Assembly (NCBI GenBank): GCA_945643635.1
Contig: CALZFC010000227.1
Span: 1 to 64,000, forward strand
Source of the DNA: Allodiplogaster sudhausi
Lineage: Eukaryota; Nematoda; Chromadorea; Rhabditida; Diplogasteridae
Length of the DNA: 64,000 nt
Reading direction: 5' to 3'
Shown here: positions 9,669 through 22,560 of the stretch, piece by piece
Position numbering within the stretch: position 1 is the stretch's first letter
How the letters are laid out: each line of letters begins with the position of its first letter
The notes under the pieces: generated by a model
The model's input: only the letters and a program-made list of their open reading frames with translations
Told to the model about the DNA's origin: nothing
Databases searched by the model: none
Translations under genes and position numbers: made by a program

Positions 9669-12600
9669 TAGAGTTAACGGTAGAGTTAACGGTAGAGTTA
9701 ACGGTAGAGTTAACGGTAGAGTTAACGGTAGAGTTAACGGTAGAGTTAACGGTAGAGTTAACGGTAGAGTTAACGGTAGAGTTAACGGTAGAGTTAACGG
9801 TAGAGTTAACGGTAGAGTTAACGGTAGAGTTAACGGTAGAGTTAACGGTAGAGTTAACGGTAGAGTTAACGGTAGAGTTAACGGTAGAGTTAACGGTAGA
9901 GTTAACGGTAGAGTTAACGGTAGAGTTAACGGTAGAGTTAACGGTAGAGTTAACGGTAGAGTTAACGGTAGAGTTAACGGTAGAGTTAACGGTAGAGTTA
10001 ACGGTAGAGTTAACGGTAGAGTTAACGGTAGAGTTAACGGTAGAGTTAACGGTAGAGTTAACGGTAGAGTTAACGGTAGAGTTAACGGTAGAGTTAACGG
10101 TAGAGTTAACGGTAGAGTTAACGGTAGAGTTAACGGTAGAGTTAACGGTAGAGTTAACGGTAGAGTTAACGGTAGAGTTAACGGTAGAGTTAACGGTAGA
10201 GTTAACGGTAGAGTTAACGGTAGAGTTAACGGTAGAGTTAACGGTAGAGTTAACGGTAGAGTTAACGGTAGAGTTAACGGTAGAGTTAACGGTAGAGTTA
10301 ACGGTAGAGTTAACGGTAGAGTTAACGGTAGAGTTAACGGTAGAGTTAACGGTAGAGTTAACGGTAGAGTTAACGGTAGAGTTAACGGTAGAGTTAACGG
10401 TAGAGTTAACGGTAGAGTTAACGGTAGAGTTAACGGTAGAGTTAACGGTAGAGTTAACGGTAGAGTTAACGGTAGAGTTAACGGTAGAGTTAACGGTAGA
10501 GTTAACGGTAGAGTTAACGGTAGAGTTAACGGTAGAGTTAACGGTAGAGTTAACGGTAGAGTTAACGGTAGAGTTAACGGTAGAGTTAACGGTAGAGTTA
10601 ACGGTAGAGTTAACGGTAGAGTTAACGGTAGAGTTAACGGTAGAGTTAACGGTAGAGTTAACGGTAGAGTTAACGGTAGAGTTAACGGTAGAGTTAACGG
10701 TAGAGTTAACGGTAGAGTTAACGGTAGAGTTAACGGTAGAGTTAACGGTAGAGTTAACGGTAGAGTTAACGGTAGAGTTAACGGTAGAGTTAACGGTAGA
10801 GTTAACGGTAGAGTTAACGGTAGAGTTAACGGTAGAGTTAACGGTAGAGTTAACGGTAGAGTTAACGGTAGAGTTAACGGTAGAGTTAACGGTAGAGTTA
10901 ACGGTAGAGTTAACGGTAGAGTTAACGGTAGAGTTAACGGTAGAGTTAACGGTAGAGTTAACGGTAGAGTTAACGGTAGAGTTAACGGTAGAGTTAACGG
11001 TAGAGTTAACGGTAGAGTTAACGGTAGAGTTAACGGTAGAGTTAACGGTAGAGTTAACGGTAGAGTTAACGGTAGAGTTAACGGTAGAGTTAACGGTAGA
11101 GTTAACGGTAGAGTTAACGGTAGAGTTAACGGTAGAGTTAACGGTAGAGTTAACGGTAGAGTTAACGGTAGAGTTAACGGTAGAGTTAACGGTAGAGTTA
11201 ACGGTAGAGTTAACGGTAGAGTTAACGGTAGAGTTAACGGTAGAGTTAACGGTAGAGTTAACGGTAGAGTTAACGGTAGAGTTAACGGTAGAGTTAACGG
11301 TAGAGTTAACGGTAGAGTTAACGGTAGAGTTAACGGTAGAGTTAACGGTAGAGTTAACGGTAGAGTTAACGGTAGAGTTAACGGTAGAGTTAACGGTAGA
11401 GTTAACGGTAGAGTTAACGGTAGAGTTAACGGTAGAGTTAACGGTAGAGTTAACGGTAGAGTTAACGGTAGAGTTAACGGTAGAGTTAACGGTAGAGTTA
11501 ACGGTAGAGTTAACGGTAGAGTTAACGGTAGAGTTAACGGTAGAGTTAACGGTAGAGTTAACGGTAGAGTTAACGGTAGAGTTAACGGTAGAGTTAACGG
11601 TAGAGTTAACGGTAGAGTTAACGGTAGAGTTAACGGTAGAGTTAACGGTAGAGTTAACGGTAGAGTTAACGGTAGAGTTAACGGTAGAGTTAACGGTAGA
11701 GTTAACGGTAGAGTTAACGGTAGAGTTAACGGTAGAGTTAACGGTAGAGTTAACGGTAGAGTTAACGGTAGAGTTAACGGTAGAGTTAACGGTAGAGTTA
11801 ACGGTAGAGTTAACGGTAGAGTTAACGGTAGAGTTAACGGTAGAGTTAACGGTAGAGTTAACGGTAGAGTTAACGGTAGAGTTAACGGTAGAGTTAACGG
11901 TAGAGTTAACGGTAGAGTTAACGGTAGAGTTAACGGTAGAGTTAACGGTAGAGTTAACGGTAGAGTTAACGGTAGAGTTAACGGTAGAGTTAACGGTAGA
12001 GTTAACGGTAGAGTTAACGGTAGAGTTAACGGTAGAGTTAACGGTAGAGTTAACGGTAGAGTTAACGGTAGAGTTAACGGTAGAGTTAACGGTAGAGTTA
12101 ACGGTAGAGTTAACGGTAGAGTTAACGGTAGAGTTAACGGTAGAGTTAACGGTAGAGTTAACGGTAGAGTTAACGGTAGAGTTAACGGTAGAGTTAACGG
12201 TAGAGTTAACGGTAGAGTTAACGGTAGAGTTAACGGTAGAGTTAACGGTAGAGTTAACGGTAGAGTTAACGGTAGAGTTAACGGTAGAGTTAACGGTAGA
12301 GTTAACGGTAGAGTTAACGGTAGAGTTAACGGTAGAGTTAACGGTAGAGTTAACGGTAGAGTTAACGGTAGAGTTAACGGTAGAGTTAACGGTAGAGTTA
12401 ACGGTAGAGTTAACGGTAGAGTTAACGGTAGAGTTAACGGTAGAGTTAACGGTAGAGTTAACGGTAGAGTTAACGGTAGAGTTAACGGTAGAGTTAACGG
12501 TAGAGTTAACGGTAGAGTTAACGGTAGAGTTAACGGTAGAGTTAACGGTAGAGTTAACGGTAGAGTTAACGGTAGAGTTAACGGTAGAGTTAACGGTAGA

Positions 12601-15600
12601 GTTAACGGTAGAGTTAACGGTAGAGTTAACGGTAGAGTTAACGGTAGAGTTAACGGTAGAGTTAACGGTAGAGTTAACGGTAGAGTTAACGGTAGAGTTA
12701 ACGGTAGAGTTAACGGTAGAGTTAACGGTAGAGTTAACGGTAGAGTTAACGGTAGAGTTAACGGTAGAGTTAACGGTAGAGTTAACGGTAGAGTTAACGG
12801 TAGAGTTAACGGTAGAGTTAACGGTAGAGTTAACGGTAGAGTTAACGGTAGAGTTAACGGTAGAGTTAACGGTAGAGTTAACGGTAGAGTTAACGGTAGA
12901 GTTAACGGTAGAGTTAACGGTAGAGTTAACGGTAGAGTTAACGGTAGAGTTAACGGTAGAGTTAACGGTAGAGTTAACGGTAGAGTTAACGGTAGAGTTA
13001 ACGGTAGAGTTAACGGTAGAGTTAACGGTAGAGTTAACGGTAGAGTTAACGGTAGAGTTAACGGTAGAGTTAACGGTAGAGTTAACGGTAGAGTTAACGG
13101 TAGAGTTAACGGTAGAGTTAACGGTAGAGTTAACGGTAGAGTTAACGGTAGAGTTAACGGTAGAGTTAACGGTAGAGTTAACGGTAGAGTTAACGGTAGA
13201 GTTAACGGTAGAGTTAACGGTAGAGTTAACGGTAGAGTTAACGGTAGAGTTAACGGTAGAGTTAACGGTAGAGTTAACGGTAGAGTTAACGGTAGAGTTA
13301 ACGGTAGAGTTAACGGTAGAGTTAACGGTAGAGTTAACGGTAGAGTTAACGGTAGAGTTAACGGTAGAGTTAACGGTAGAGTTAACGGTAGAGTTAACGG
13401 TAGAGTTAACGGTAGAGTTAACGGTAGAGTTAACGGTAGAGTTAACGGTAGAGTTAACGGTAGAGTTAACGGTAGAGTTAACGGTAGAGTTAACGGTAGA
13501 GTTAACGGTAGAGTTAACGGTAGAGTTAACGGTAGAGTTAACGGTAGAGTTAACGGTAGAGTTAACGGTAGAGTTAACGGTAGAGTTAACGGTAGAGTTA
13601 ACGGTAGAGTTAACGGTAGAGTTAACGGTAGAGTTAACGGTAGAGTTAACGGTAGAGTTAACGGTAGAGTTAACGGTAGAGTTAACGGTAGAGTTAACGG
13701 TAGAGTTAACGGTAGAGTTAACGGTAGAGTTAACGGTAGAGTTAACGGTAGAGTTAACGGTAGAGTTAACGGTAGAGTTAACGGTAGAGTTAACGGTAGA
13801 GTTAACGGTAGAGTTAACGGTAGAGTTAACGGTAGAGTTAACGGTAGAGTTAACGGTAGAGTTAACGGTAGAGTTAACGGTAGAGTTAACGGTAGAGTTA
13901 ACGGTAGAGTTAACGGTAGAGTTAACGGTAGAGTTAACGGTAGAGTTAACGGTAGAGTTAACGGTAGAGTTAACGGTAGAGTTAACGGTAGAGTTAACGG
14001 TAGAGTTAACGGTAGAGTTAACGGTAGAGTTAACGGTAGAGTTAACGGTAGAGTTAACGGTAGAGTTAACGGTAGAGTTAACGGTAGAGTTAACGGTAGA
14101 GTTAACGGTAGAGTTAACGGTAGAGTTAACGGTAGAGTTAACGGTAGAGTTAACGGTAGAGTTAACGGTAGAGTTAACGGTAGAGTTAACGGTAGAGTTA
14201 ACGGTAGAGTTAACGGTAGAGTTAACGGTAGAGTTAACGGTAGAGTTAACGGTAGAGTTAACGGTAGAGTTAACGGTAGAGTTAACGGTAGAGTTAACGG
14301 TAGAGTTAACGGTAGAGTTAACGGTAGAGTTAACGGTAGAGTTAACGGTAGAGTTAACGGTAGAGTTAACGGTAGAGTTAACGGTAGAGTTAACGGTAGA
14401 GTTAACGGTAGAGTTAACGGTAGAGTTAACGGTAGAGTTAACGGTAGAGTTAACGGTAGAGTTAACGGTAGAGTTAACGGTAGAGTTAACGGTAGAGTTA
14501 ACGGTAGAGTTAACGGTAGAGTTAACGGTAGAGTTAACGGTAGAGTTAACGGTAGAGTTAACGGTAGAGTTAACGGTAGAGTTAACGGTAGAGTTAACGG
14601 TAGAGTTAACGGTAGAGTTAACGGTAGAGTTAACGGTAGAGTTAACGGTAGAGTTAACGGTAGAGTTAACGGTAGAGTTAACGGTAGAGTTAACGGTAGA
14701 GTTAACGGTAGAGTTAACGGTAGAGTTAACGGTAGAGTTAACGGTAGAGTTAACGGTAGAGTTAACGGTAGAGTTAACGGTAGAGTTAACGGTAGAGTTA
14801 ACGGTAGAGTTAACGGTAGAGTTAACGGTAGAGTTAACGGTAGAGTTAACGGTAGAGTTAACGGTAGAGTTAACGGTAGAGTTAACGGTAGAGTTAACGG
14901 TAGAGTTAACGGTAGAGTTAACGGTAGAGTTAACGGTAGAGTTAACGGTAGAGTTAACGGTAGAGTTAACGGTAGAGTTAACGGTAGAGTTAACGGTAGA
15001 GTTAACGGTAGAGTTAACGGTAGAGTTAACGGTAGAGTTAACGGTAGAGTTAACGGTAGAGTTAACGGTAGAGTTAACGGTAGAGTTAACGGTAGAGTTA
15101 ACGGTAGAGTTAACGGTAGAGTTAACGGTAGAGTTAACGGTAGAGTTAACGGTAGAGTTAACGGTAGAGTTAACGGTAGAGTTAACGGTAGAGTTAACGG
15201 TAGAGTTAACGGTAGAGTTAACGGTAGAGTTAACGGTAGAGTTAACGGTAGAGTTAACGGTAGAGTTAACGGTAGAGTTAACGGTAGAGTTAACGGTAGA
15301 GTTAACGGTAGAGTTAACGGTAGAGTTAACGGTAGAGTTAACGGTAGAGTTAACGGTAGAGTTAACGGTAGAGTTAACGGTAGAGTTAACGGTAGAGTTA
15401 ACGGTAGAGTTAACGGTAGAGTTAACGGTAGAGTTAACGGTAGAGTTAACGGTAGAGTTAACGGTAGAGTTAACGGTAGAGTTAACGGTAGAGTTAACGG
15501 TAGAGTTAACGGTAGAGTTAACGGTAGAGTTAACGGTAGAGTTAACGGTAGAGTTAACGGTAGAGTTAACGGTAGAGTTAACGGTAGAGTTAACGGTAGA

Positions 15601-18600
15601 GTTAACGGTAGAGTTAACGGTAGAGTTAACGGTAGAGTTAACGGTAGAGTTAACGGTAGAGTTAACGGTAGAGTTAACGGTAGAGTTAACGGTAGAGTTA
15701 ACGGTAGAGTTAACGGTAGAGTTAACGGTAGAGTTAACGGTAGAGTTAACGGTAGAGTTAACGGTAGAGTTAACGGTAGAGTTAACGGTAGAGTTAACGG
15801 TAGAGTTAACGGTAGAGTTAACGGTAGAGTTAACGGTAGAGTTAACGGTAGAGTTAACGGTAGAGTTAACGGTAGAGTTAACGGTAGAGTTAACGGTAGA
15901 GTTAACGGTAGAGTTAACGGTAGAGTTAACGGTAGAGTTAACGGTAGAGTTAACGGTAGAGTTAACGGTAGAGTTAACGGTAGAGTTAACGGTAGAGTTA
16001 ACGGTAGAGTTAACGGTAGAGTTAACGGTAGAGTTAACGGTAGAGTTAACGGTAGAGTTAACGGTAGAGTTAACGGTAGAGTTAACGGTAGAGTTAACGG
16101 TAGAGTTAACGGTAGAGTTAACGGTAGAGTTAACGGTAGAGTTAACGGTAGAGTTAACGGTAGAGTTAACGGTAGAGTTAACGGTAGAGTTAACGGTAGA
16201 GTTAACGGTAGAGTTAACGGTAGAGTTAACGGTAGAGTTAACGGTAGAGTTAACGGTAGAGTTAACGGTAGAGTTAACGGTAGAGTTAACGGTAGAGTTA
16301 ACGGTAGAGTTAACGGTAGAGTTAACGGTAGAGTTAACGGTAGAGTTAACGGTAGAGTTAACGGTAGAGTTAACGGTAGAGTTAACGGTAGAGTTAACGG
16401 TAGAGTTAACGGTAGAGTTAACGGTAGAGTTAACGGTAGAGTTAACGGTAGAGTTAACGGTAGAGTTAACGGTAGAGTTAACGGTAGAGTTAACGGTAGA
16501 GTTAACGGTAGAGTTAACGGTAGAGTTAACGGTAGAGTTAACGGTAGAGTTAACGGTAGAGTTAACGGTAGAGTTAACGGTAGAGTTAACGGTAGAGTTA
16601 ACGGTAGAGTTAACGGTAGAGTTAACGGTAGAGTTAACGGTAGAGTTAACGGTAGAGTTAACGGTAGAGTTAACGGTAGAGTTAACGGTAGAGTTAACGG
16701 TAGAGTTAACGGTAGAGTTAACGGTAGAGTTAACGGTAGAGTTAACGGTAGAGTTAACGGTAGAGTTAACGGTAGAGTTAACGGTAGAGTTAACGGTAGA
16801 GTTAACGGTAGAGTTAACGGTAGAGTTAACGGTAGAGTTAACGGTAGAGTTAACGGTAGAGTTAACGGTAGAGTTAACGGTAGAGTTAACGGTAGAGTTA
16901 ACGGTAGAGTTAACGGTAGAGTTAACGGTAGAGTTAACGGTAGAGTTAACGGTAGAGTTAACGGTAGAGTTAACGGTAGAGTTAACGGTAGAGTTAACGG
17001 TAGAGTTAACGGTAGAGTTAACGGTAGAGTTAACGGTAGAGTTAACGGTAGAGTTAACGGTAGAGTTAACGGTAGAGTTAACGGTAGAGTTAACGGTAGA
17101 GTTAACGGTAGAGTTAACGGTAGAGTTAACGGTAGAGTTAACGGTAGAGTTAACGGTAGAGTTAACGGTAGAGTTAACGGTAGAGTTAACGGTAGAGTTA
17201 ACGGTAGAGTTAACGGTAGAGTTAACGGTAGAGTTAACGGTAGAGTTAACGGTAGAGTTAACGGTAGAGTTAACGGTAGAGTTAACGGTAGAGTTAACGG
17301 TAGAGTTAACGGTAGAGTTAACGGTAGAGTTAACGGTAGAGTTAACGGTAGAGTTAACGGTAGAGTTAACGGTAGAGTTAACGGTAGAGTTAACGGTAGA
17401 GTTAACGGTAGAGTTAACGGTAGAGTTAACGGTAGAGTTAACGGTAGAGTTAACGGTAGAGTTAACGGTAGAGTTAACGGTAGAGTTAACGGTAGAGTTA
17501 ACGGTAGAGTTAACGGTAGAGTTAACGGTAGAGTTAACGGTAGAGTTAACGGTAGAGTTAACGGTAGAGTTAACGGTAGAGTTAACGGTAGAGTTAACGG
17601 TAGAGTTAACGGTAGAGTTAACGGTAGAGTTAACGGTAGAGTTAACGGTAGAGTTAACGGTAGAGTTAACGGTAGAGTTAACGGTAGAGTTAACGGTAGA
17701 GTTAACGGTAGAGTTAACGGTAGAGTTAACGGTAGAGTTAACGGTAGAGTTAACGGTAGAGTTAACGGTAGAGTTAACGGTAGAGTTAACGGTAGAGTTA
17801 ACGGTAGAGTTAACGGTAGAGTTAACGGTAGAGTTAACGGTAGAGTTAACGGTAGAGTTAACGGTAGAGTTAACGGTAGAGTTAACGGTAGAGTTAACGG
17901 TAGAGTTAACGGTAGAGTTAACGGTAGAGTTAACGGTAGAGTTAACGGTAGAGTTAACGGTAGAGTTAACGGTAGAGTTAACGGTAGAGTTAACGGTAGA
18001 GTTAACGGTAGAGTTAACGGTAGAGTTAACGGTAGAGTTAACGGTAGAGTTAACGGTAGAGTTAACGGTAGAGTTAACGGTAGAGTTAACGGTAGAGTTA
18101 ACGGTAGAGTTAACGGTAGAGTTAACGGTAGAGTTAACGGTAGAGTTAACGGTAGAGTTAACGGTAGAGTTAACGGTAGAGTTAACGGTAGAGTTAACGG
18201 TAGAGTTAACGGTAGAGTTAACGGTAGAGTTAACGGTAGAGTTAACGGTAGAGTTAACGGTAGAGTTAACGGTAGAGTTAACGGTAGAGTTAACGGTAGA
18301 GTTAACGGTAGAGTTAACGGTAGAGTTAACGGTAGAGTTAACGGTAGAGTTAACGGTAGAGTTAACGGTAGAGTTAACGGTAGAGTTAACGGTAGAGTTA
18401 ACGGTAGAGTTAACGGTAGAGTTAACGGTAGAGTTAACGGTAGAGTTAACGGTAGAGTTAACGGTAGAGTTAACGGTAGAGTTAACGGTAGAGTTAACGG
18501 TAGAGTTAACGGTAGAGTTAACGGTAGAGTTAACGGTAGAGTTAACGGTAGAGTTAACGGTAGAGTTAACGGTAGAGTTAACGGTAGAGTTAACGGTAGA

Positions 18601-20671
18601 GTTAACGGTAGAGTTAACGGTAGAGTTAACGGTAGAGTTAACGGTAGAGTTAACGGTAGAGTTAACGGTAGAGTTAACGGTAGAGTTAACGGTAGAGTTA
18701 ACGGTAGAGTTAACGGTAGAGTTAACGGTAGAGTTAACGGTAGAGTTAACGGTAGAGTTAACGGTAGAGTTAACGGTAGAGTTAACGGTAGAGTTAACGG
18801 TAGAGTTAACGGTAGAGTTAACGGTAGAGTTAACGGTAGAGTTAACGGTAGAGTTAACGGTAGAGTTAACGGTAGAGTTAACGGTAGAGTTAACGGTAGA
18901 GTTAACGGTAGAGTTAACGGTAGAGTTAACGGTAGAGTTAACGGTAGAGTTAACGGTAGAGTTAACGGTAGAGTTAACGGTAGAGTTAACGGTAGAGTTA
19001 ACGGTAGAGTTAACGGTAGAGTTAACGGTAGAGTTAACGGTAGAGTTAACGGTAGAGTTAACGGTAGAGTTAACGGTAGAGTTAACGGTAGAGTTAACGG
19101 TAGAGTTAACGGTAGAGTTAACGGTAGAGTTAACGGTAGAGTTAACGGTAGAGTTAACGGTAGAGTTAACGGTAGAGTTAACGGTAGAGTTAACGGTAGA
19201 GTTAACGGTAGAGTTAACGGTAGAGTTAACGGTAGAGTTAACGGTAGAGTTAACGGTAGAGTTAACGGTAGAGTTAACGGTAGAGTTAACGGTAGAGTTA
19301 ACGGTAGAGTTAACGGTAGAGTTAACGGTAGAGTTAACGGTAGAGTTAACGGTAGAGTTAACGGTAGAGTTAACGGTAGAGTTAACGGTAGAGTTAACGG
19401 TAGAGTTAACGGTAGAGTTAACGGTAGAGTTAACGGTAGAGTTAACGGTAGAGTTAACGGTAGAGTTAACGGTAGAGTTAACGGTAGAGTTAACGGTAGA
19501 GTTAACGGTAGAGTTAACGGTAGAGTTAACGGTAGAGTTAACGGTAGAGTTAACGGTAGAGTTAACGGTAGAGTTAACGGTAGAGTTAACGGTAGAGTTA
19601 ACGGTAGAGTTAACGGTAGAGTTAACGGTAGAGTTAACGGTAGAGTTAACGGTAGAGTTAACGGTAGAGTTAACGGTAGAGTTAACGGTAGAGTTAACGG
19701 TAGAGTTAACGGTAGAGTTAACGGTAGAGTTAACGGTAGAGTTAACGGTAGAGTTAACGGTAGAGTTAACGGTAGAGTTAACGGTAGAGTTAACGGTAGA
19801 GTTAACGGTAGAGTTAACGGTAGAGTTAACGGTAGAGTTAACGGTAGAGTTAACGGTAGAGTTAACGGTAGAGTTAACGGTAGAGTTAACGGTAGAGTTA
19901 ACGGTAGAGTTAACGGTAGAGTTAACGGTAGAGTTAACGGTAGAGTTAACGGTAGAGTTAACGGTAGAGTTAACGGTAGAGTTAACGGTAGAGTTAACGG
20001 TAGAGTTAACGGTAGAGTTAACGGTAGAGTTAACGGTAGAGTTAACGGTAGAGTTAACGGTAGAGTTAACGGTAGAGTTAACGGTAGAGTTAACGGTAGA
20101 GTTAACGGTAGAGTTAACGGTAGAGTTAACGGTAGAGTTAACGGTAGAGTTAACGGTAGAGTTAACGGTAGAGTTAACGGTAGAGTTAACGGTAGAGTTA
20201 ACGGTAGAGTTAACGGTAGAGTTAACGGTAGAGTTAACGGTAGAGTTAACGGTAGAGTTAACGGTAGAGTTAACGGTAGAGTTAACGGTAGAGTTAACGG
20301 TAGAGTTAACGGTAGAGTTAACGGTAGAGTTAACGGTAGAGTTAACGGTAGAGTTAACGGTAGAGTTAACGGTAGAGTTAACGGTAGAGTTAACGGTAGA
20401 GTTAACGGTAGAGTTAACGGTAGAGTTAACGGTAGAGTTAACGGTAGAGTTAACGGTAGAGTTAACGGTAGAGTTAACGGTAGAGTTAACGGTAGAGTTA
20501 ACGGTAGAGTTAACGGTAGAGTTAACGGTAGAGTTAACGGTAGAGTTAACGGTAGAGTTAACGGTAGAGTTAACGGTAGAGTTAACGGTAGAGTTAACGG
20601 TAGAGTTAACGGTAGAGTTAACGGTAGAGTTAACGGTAGAGTTAACGGTAGAGTTAACGGTAGAGTTAACG
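9665..20671 (+). repeat. Longest perfect run, about 917 units
   Basis: From the 4-bp deletion at 9664/9665 to the single-G loss at 20671, every line is identical and in the same phase. This gives about 11.0 kb of unbroken repeats, the longest perfect stretch in the window. Nothing inside it offers an anchor for placing a shorter read. Confidence 0.9.
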
Positions 20672-20673
20672 TA
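20668..20673 (+). repeat. Single-G deletion in the core
   Basis: AACGTAG replaces AACGGTAG at 20671 and the phase shifts by one. It is one of only two doublet-length changes in the core, and ends the 11 kb perfect run. Confidence 0.85.
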
Positions 20674-21891
20674 GAGTTAACGGTAGAGTTAACGGTAGAG
20701 TTAACGGTAGAGTTAACGGTAGAGTTAACGGTAGAGTTAACGGTAGAGTTAACGGTAGAGTTAACGGTAGAGTTAACGGTAGAGTTAACGGTAGAGTTAA
20801 CGGTAGAGTTAACGGTAGAGTTAACGGTAGAGTTAACGGTAGAGTTAACGGTAGAGTTAACGGTAGAGTTAACGGTAGAGTTAACGGTAGAGTTAACGGT
20901 AGAGTTAACGGTAGAGTTAACGGTAGAGTTAACGGTAGAGTTAACGGTAGAGTTAACGGTAGAGTTAACGGTAGAGTTAACGGTAGAGTTAACGGTAGAG
21001 TTAACGGTAGAGTTAACGGTAGAGTTAACGGTAGAGTTAACGGTAGAGTTAACGGTAGAGTTAACGGTAGAGTTAACGGTAGAGTTAACGGTAGAGTTAA
21101 CGGTAGAGTTAACGGTAGAGTTAACGGTAGAGTTAACGGTAGAGTTAACGGTAGAGTTAACGGTAGAGTTAACGGTAGAGTTAACGGTAGAGTTAACGGT
21201 AGAGTTAACGGTAGAGTTAACGGTAGAGTTAACGGTAGAGTTAACGGTAGAGTTAACGGTAGAGTTAACGGTAGAGTTAACGGTAGAGTTAACGGTAGAG
21301 TTAACGGTAGAGTTAACGGTAGAGTTAACGGTAGAGTTAACGGTAGAGTTAACGGTAGAGTTAACGGTAGAGTTAACGGTAGAGTTAACGGTAGAGTTAA
21401 CGGTAGAGTTAACGGTAGAGTTAACGGTAGAGTTAACGGTAGAGTTAACGGTAGAGTTAACGGTAGAGTTAACGGTAGAGTTAACGGTAGAGTTAACGGT
21501 AGAGTTAACGGTAGAGTTAACGGTAGAGTTAACGGTAGAGTTAACGGTAGAGTTAACGGTAGAGTTAACGGTAGAGTTAACGGTAGAGTTAACGGTAGAG
21601 TTAACGGTAGAGTTAACGGTAGAGTTAACGGTAGAGTTAACGGTAGAGTTAACGGTAGAGTTAACGGTAGAGTTAACGGTAGAGTTAACGGTAGAGTTAA
21701 CGGTAGAGTTAACGGTAGAGTTAACGGTAGAGTTAACGGTAGAGTTAACGGTAGAGTTAACGGTAGAGTTAACGGTAGAGTTAACGGTAGAGTTAACGGT
21801 AGAGTTAACGGTAGAGTTAACGGTAGAGTTAACGGTAGAGTTAACGGTAGAGTTAACGGTAGAGTTAACGGTAGAGTTAACGGTAGAGTTA

Positions 21892-21897
21892 ACGGGT
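21892..21897 (+). repeat. Single-G insertion in the core
   Basis: AACGGGTAG shows three G at 21894-21896. It restores the phase lost at 20671 about 1.2 kb upstream. Confidence 0.85.
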
Positions 21898-22546
21898 AGA
21901 GTTAACGGTAGAGTTAACGGTAGAGTTAACGGTAGAGTTAACGGTAGAGTTAACGGTAGAGTTAACGGTAGAGTTAACGGTAGAGTTAACGGTAGAGTTA
22001 ACGGTAGAGTTAACGGTAGAGTTAACGGTAGAGTTAACGGTAGAGTTAACGGTAGAGTTAACGGTAGAGTTAACGGTAGAGTTAACGGTAGAGTTAACGG
22101 TAGAGTTAACGGTAGAGTTAACGGTAGAGTTAACGGTAGAGTTAACGGTAGAGTTAACGGTAGAGTTAACGGTAGAGTTAACGGTAGAGTTAACGGTAGA
22201 GTTAACGGTAGAGTTAACGGTAGAGTTAACGGTAGAGTTAACGGTAGAGTTAACGGTAGAGTTAACGGTAGAGTTAACGGTAGAGTTAACGGTAGAGTTA
22301 ACGGTAGAGTTAACGGTAGAGTTAACGGTAGAGTTAACGGTAGAGTTAACGGTAGAGTTAACGGTAGAGTTAACGGTAGAGTTAACGGTAGAGTTAACGG
22401 TAGAGTTAACGGTAGAGTTAACGGTAGAGTTAACGGTAGAGTTAACGGTAGAGTTAACGGTAGAGTTAACGGTAGAGTTAACGGTAGAGTTAACGGTAGA
22501 GTTAACGGTAGAGTTAACGGTAGAGTTAACGGTAGAGTTAACGGTA

Positions 22547-22560
22547 GAGTTAAGAGTTAA
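22547..22560 (+). repeat. 5-bp truncation, GAGTTAA|GAGTTAA (1)
   Basis: A unit is cut to its first seven bases, with CGGTA (or ACGGT) missing at 22553/22554, so GAGTTAA abuts GAGTTAA. There is one base of junction ambiguity (A). The identical junction occurs at 30329 and 35616. Confidence 0.87.
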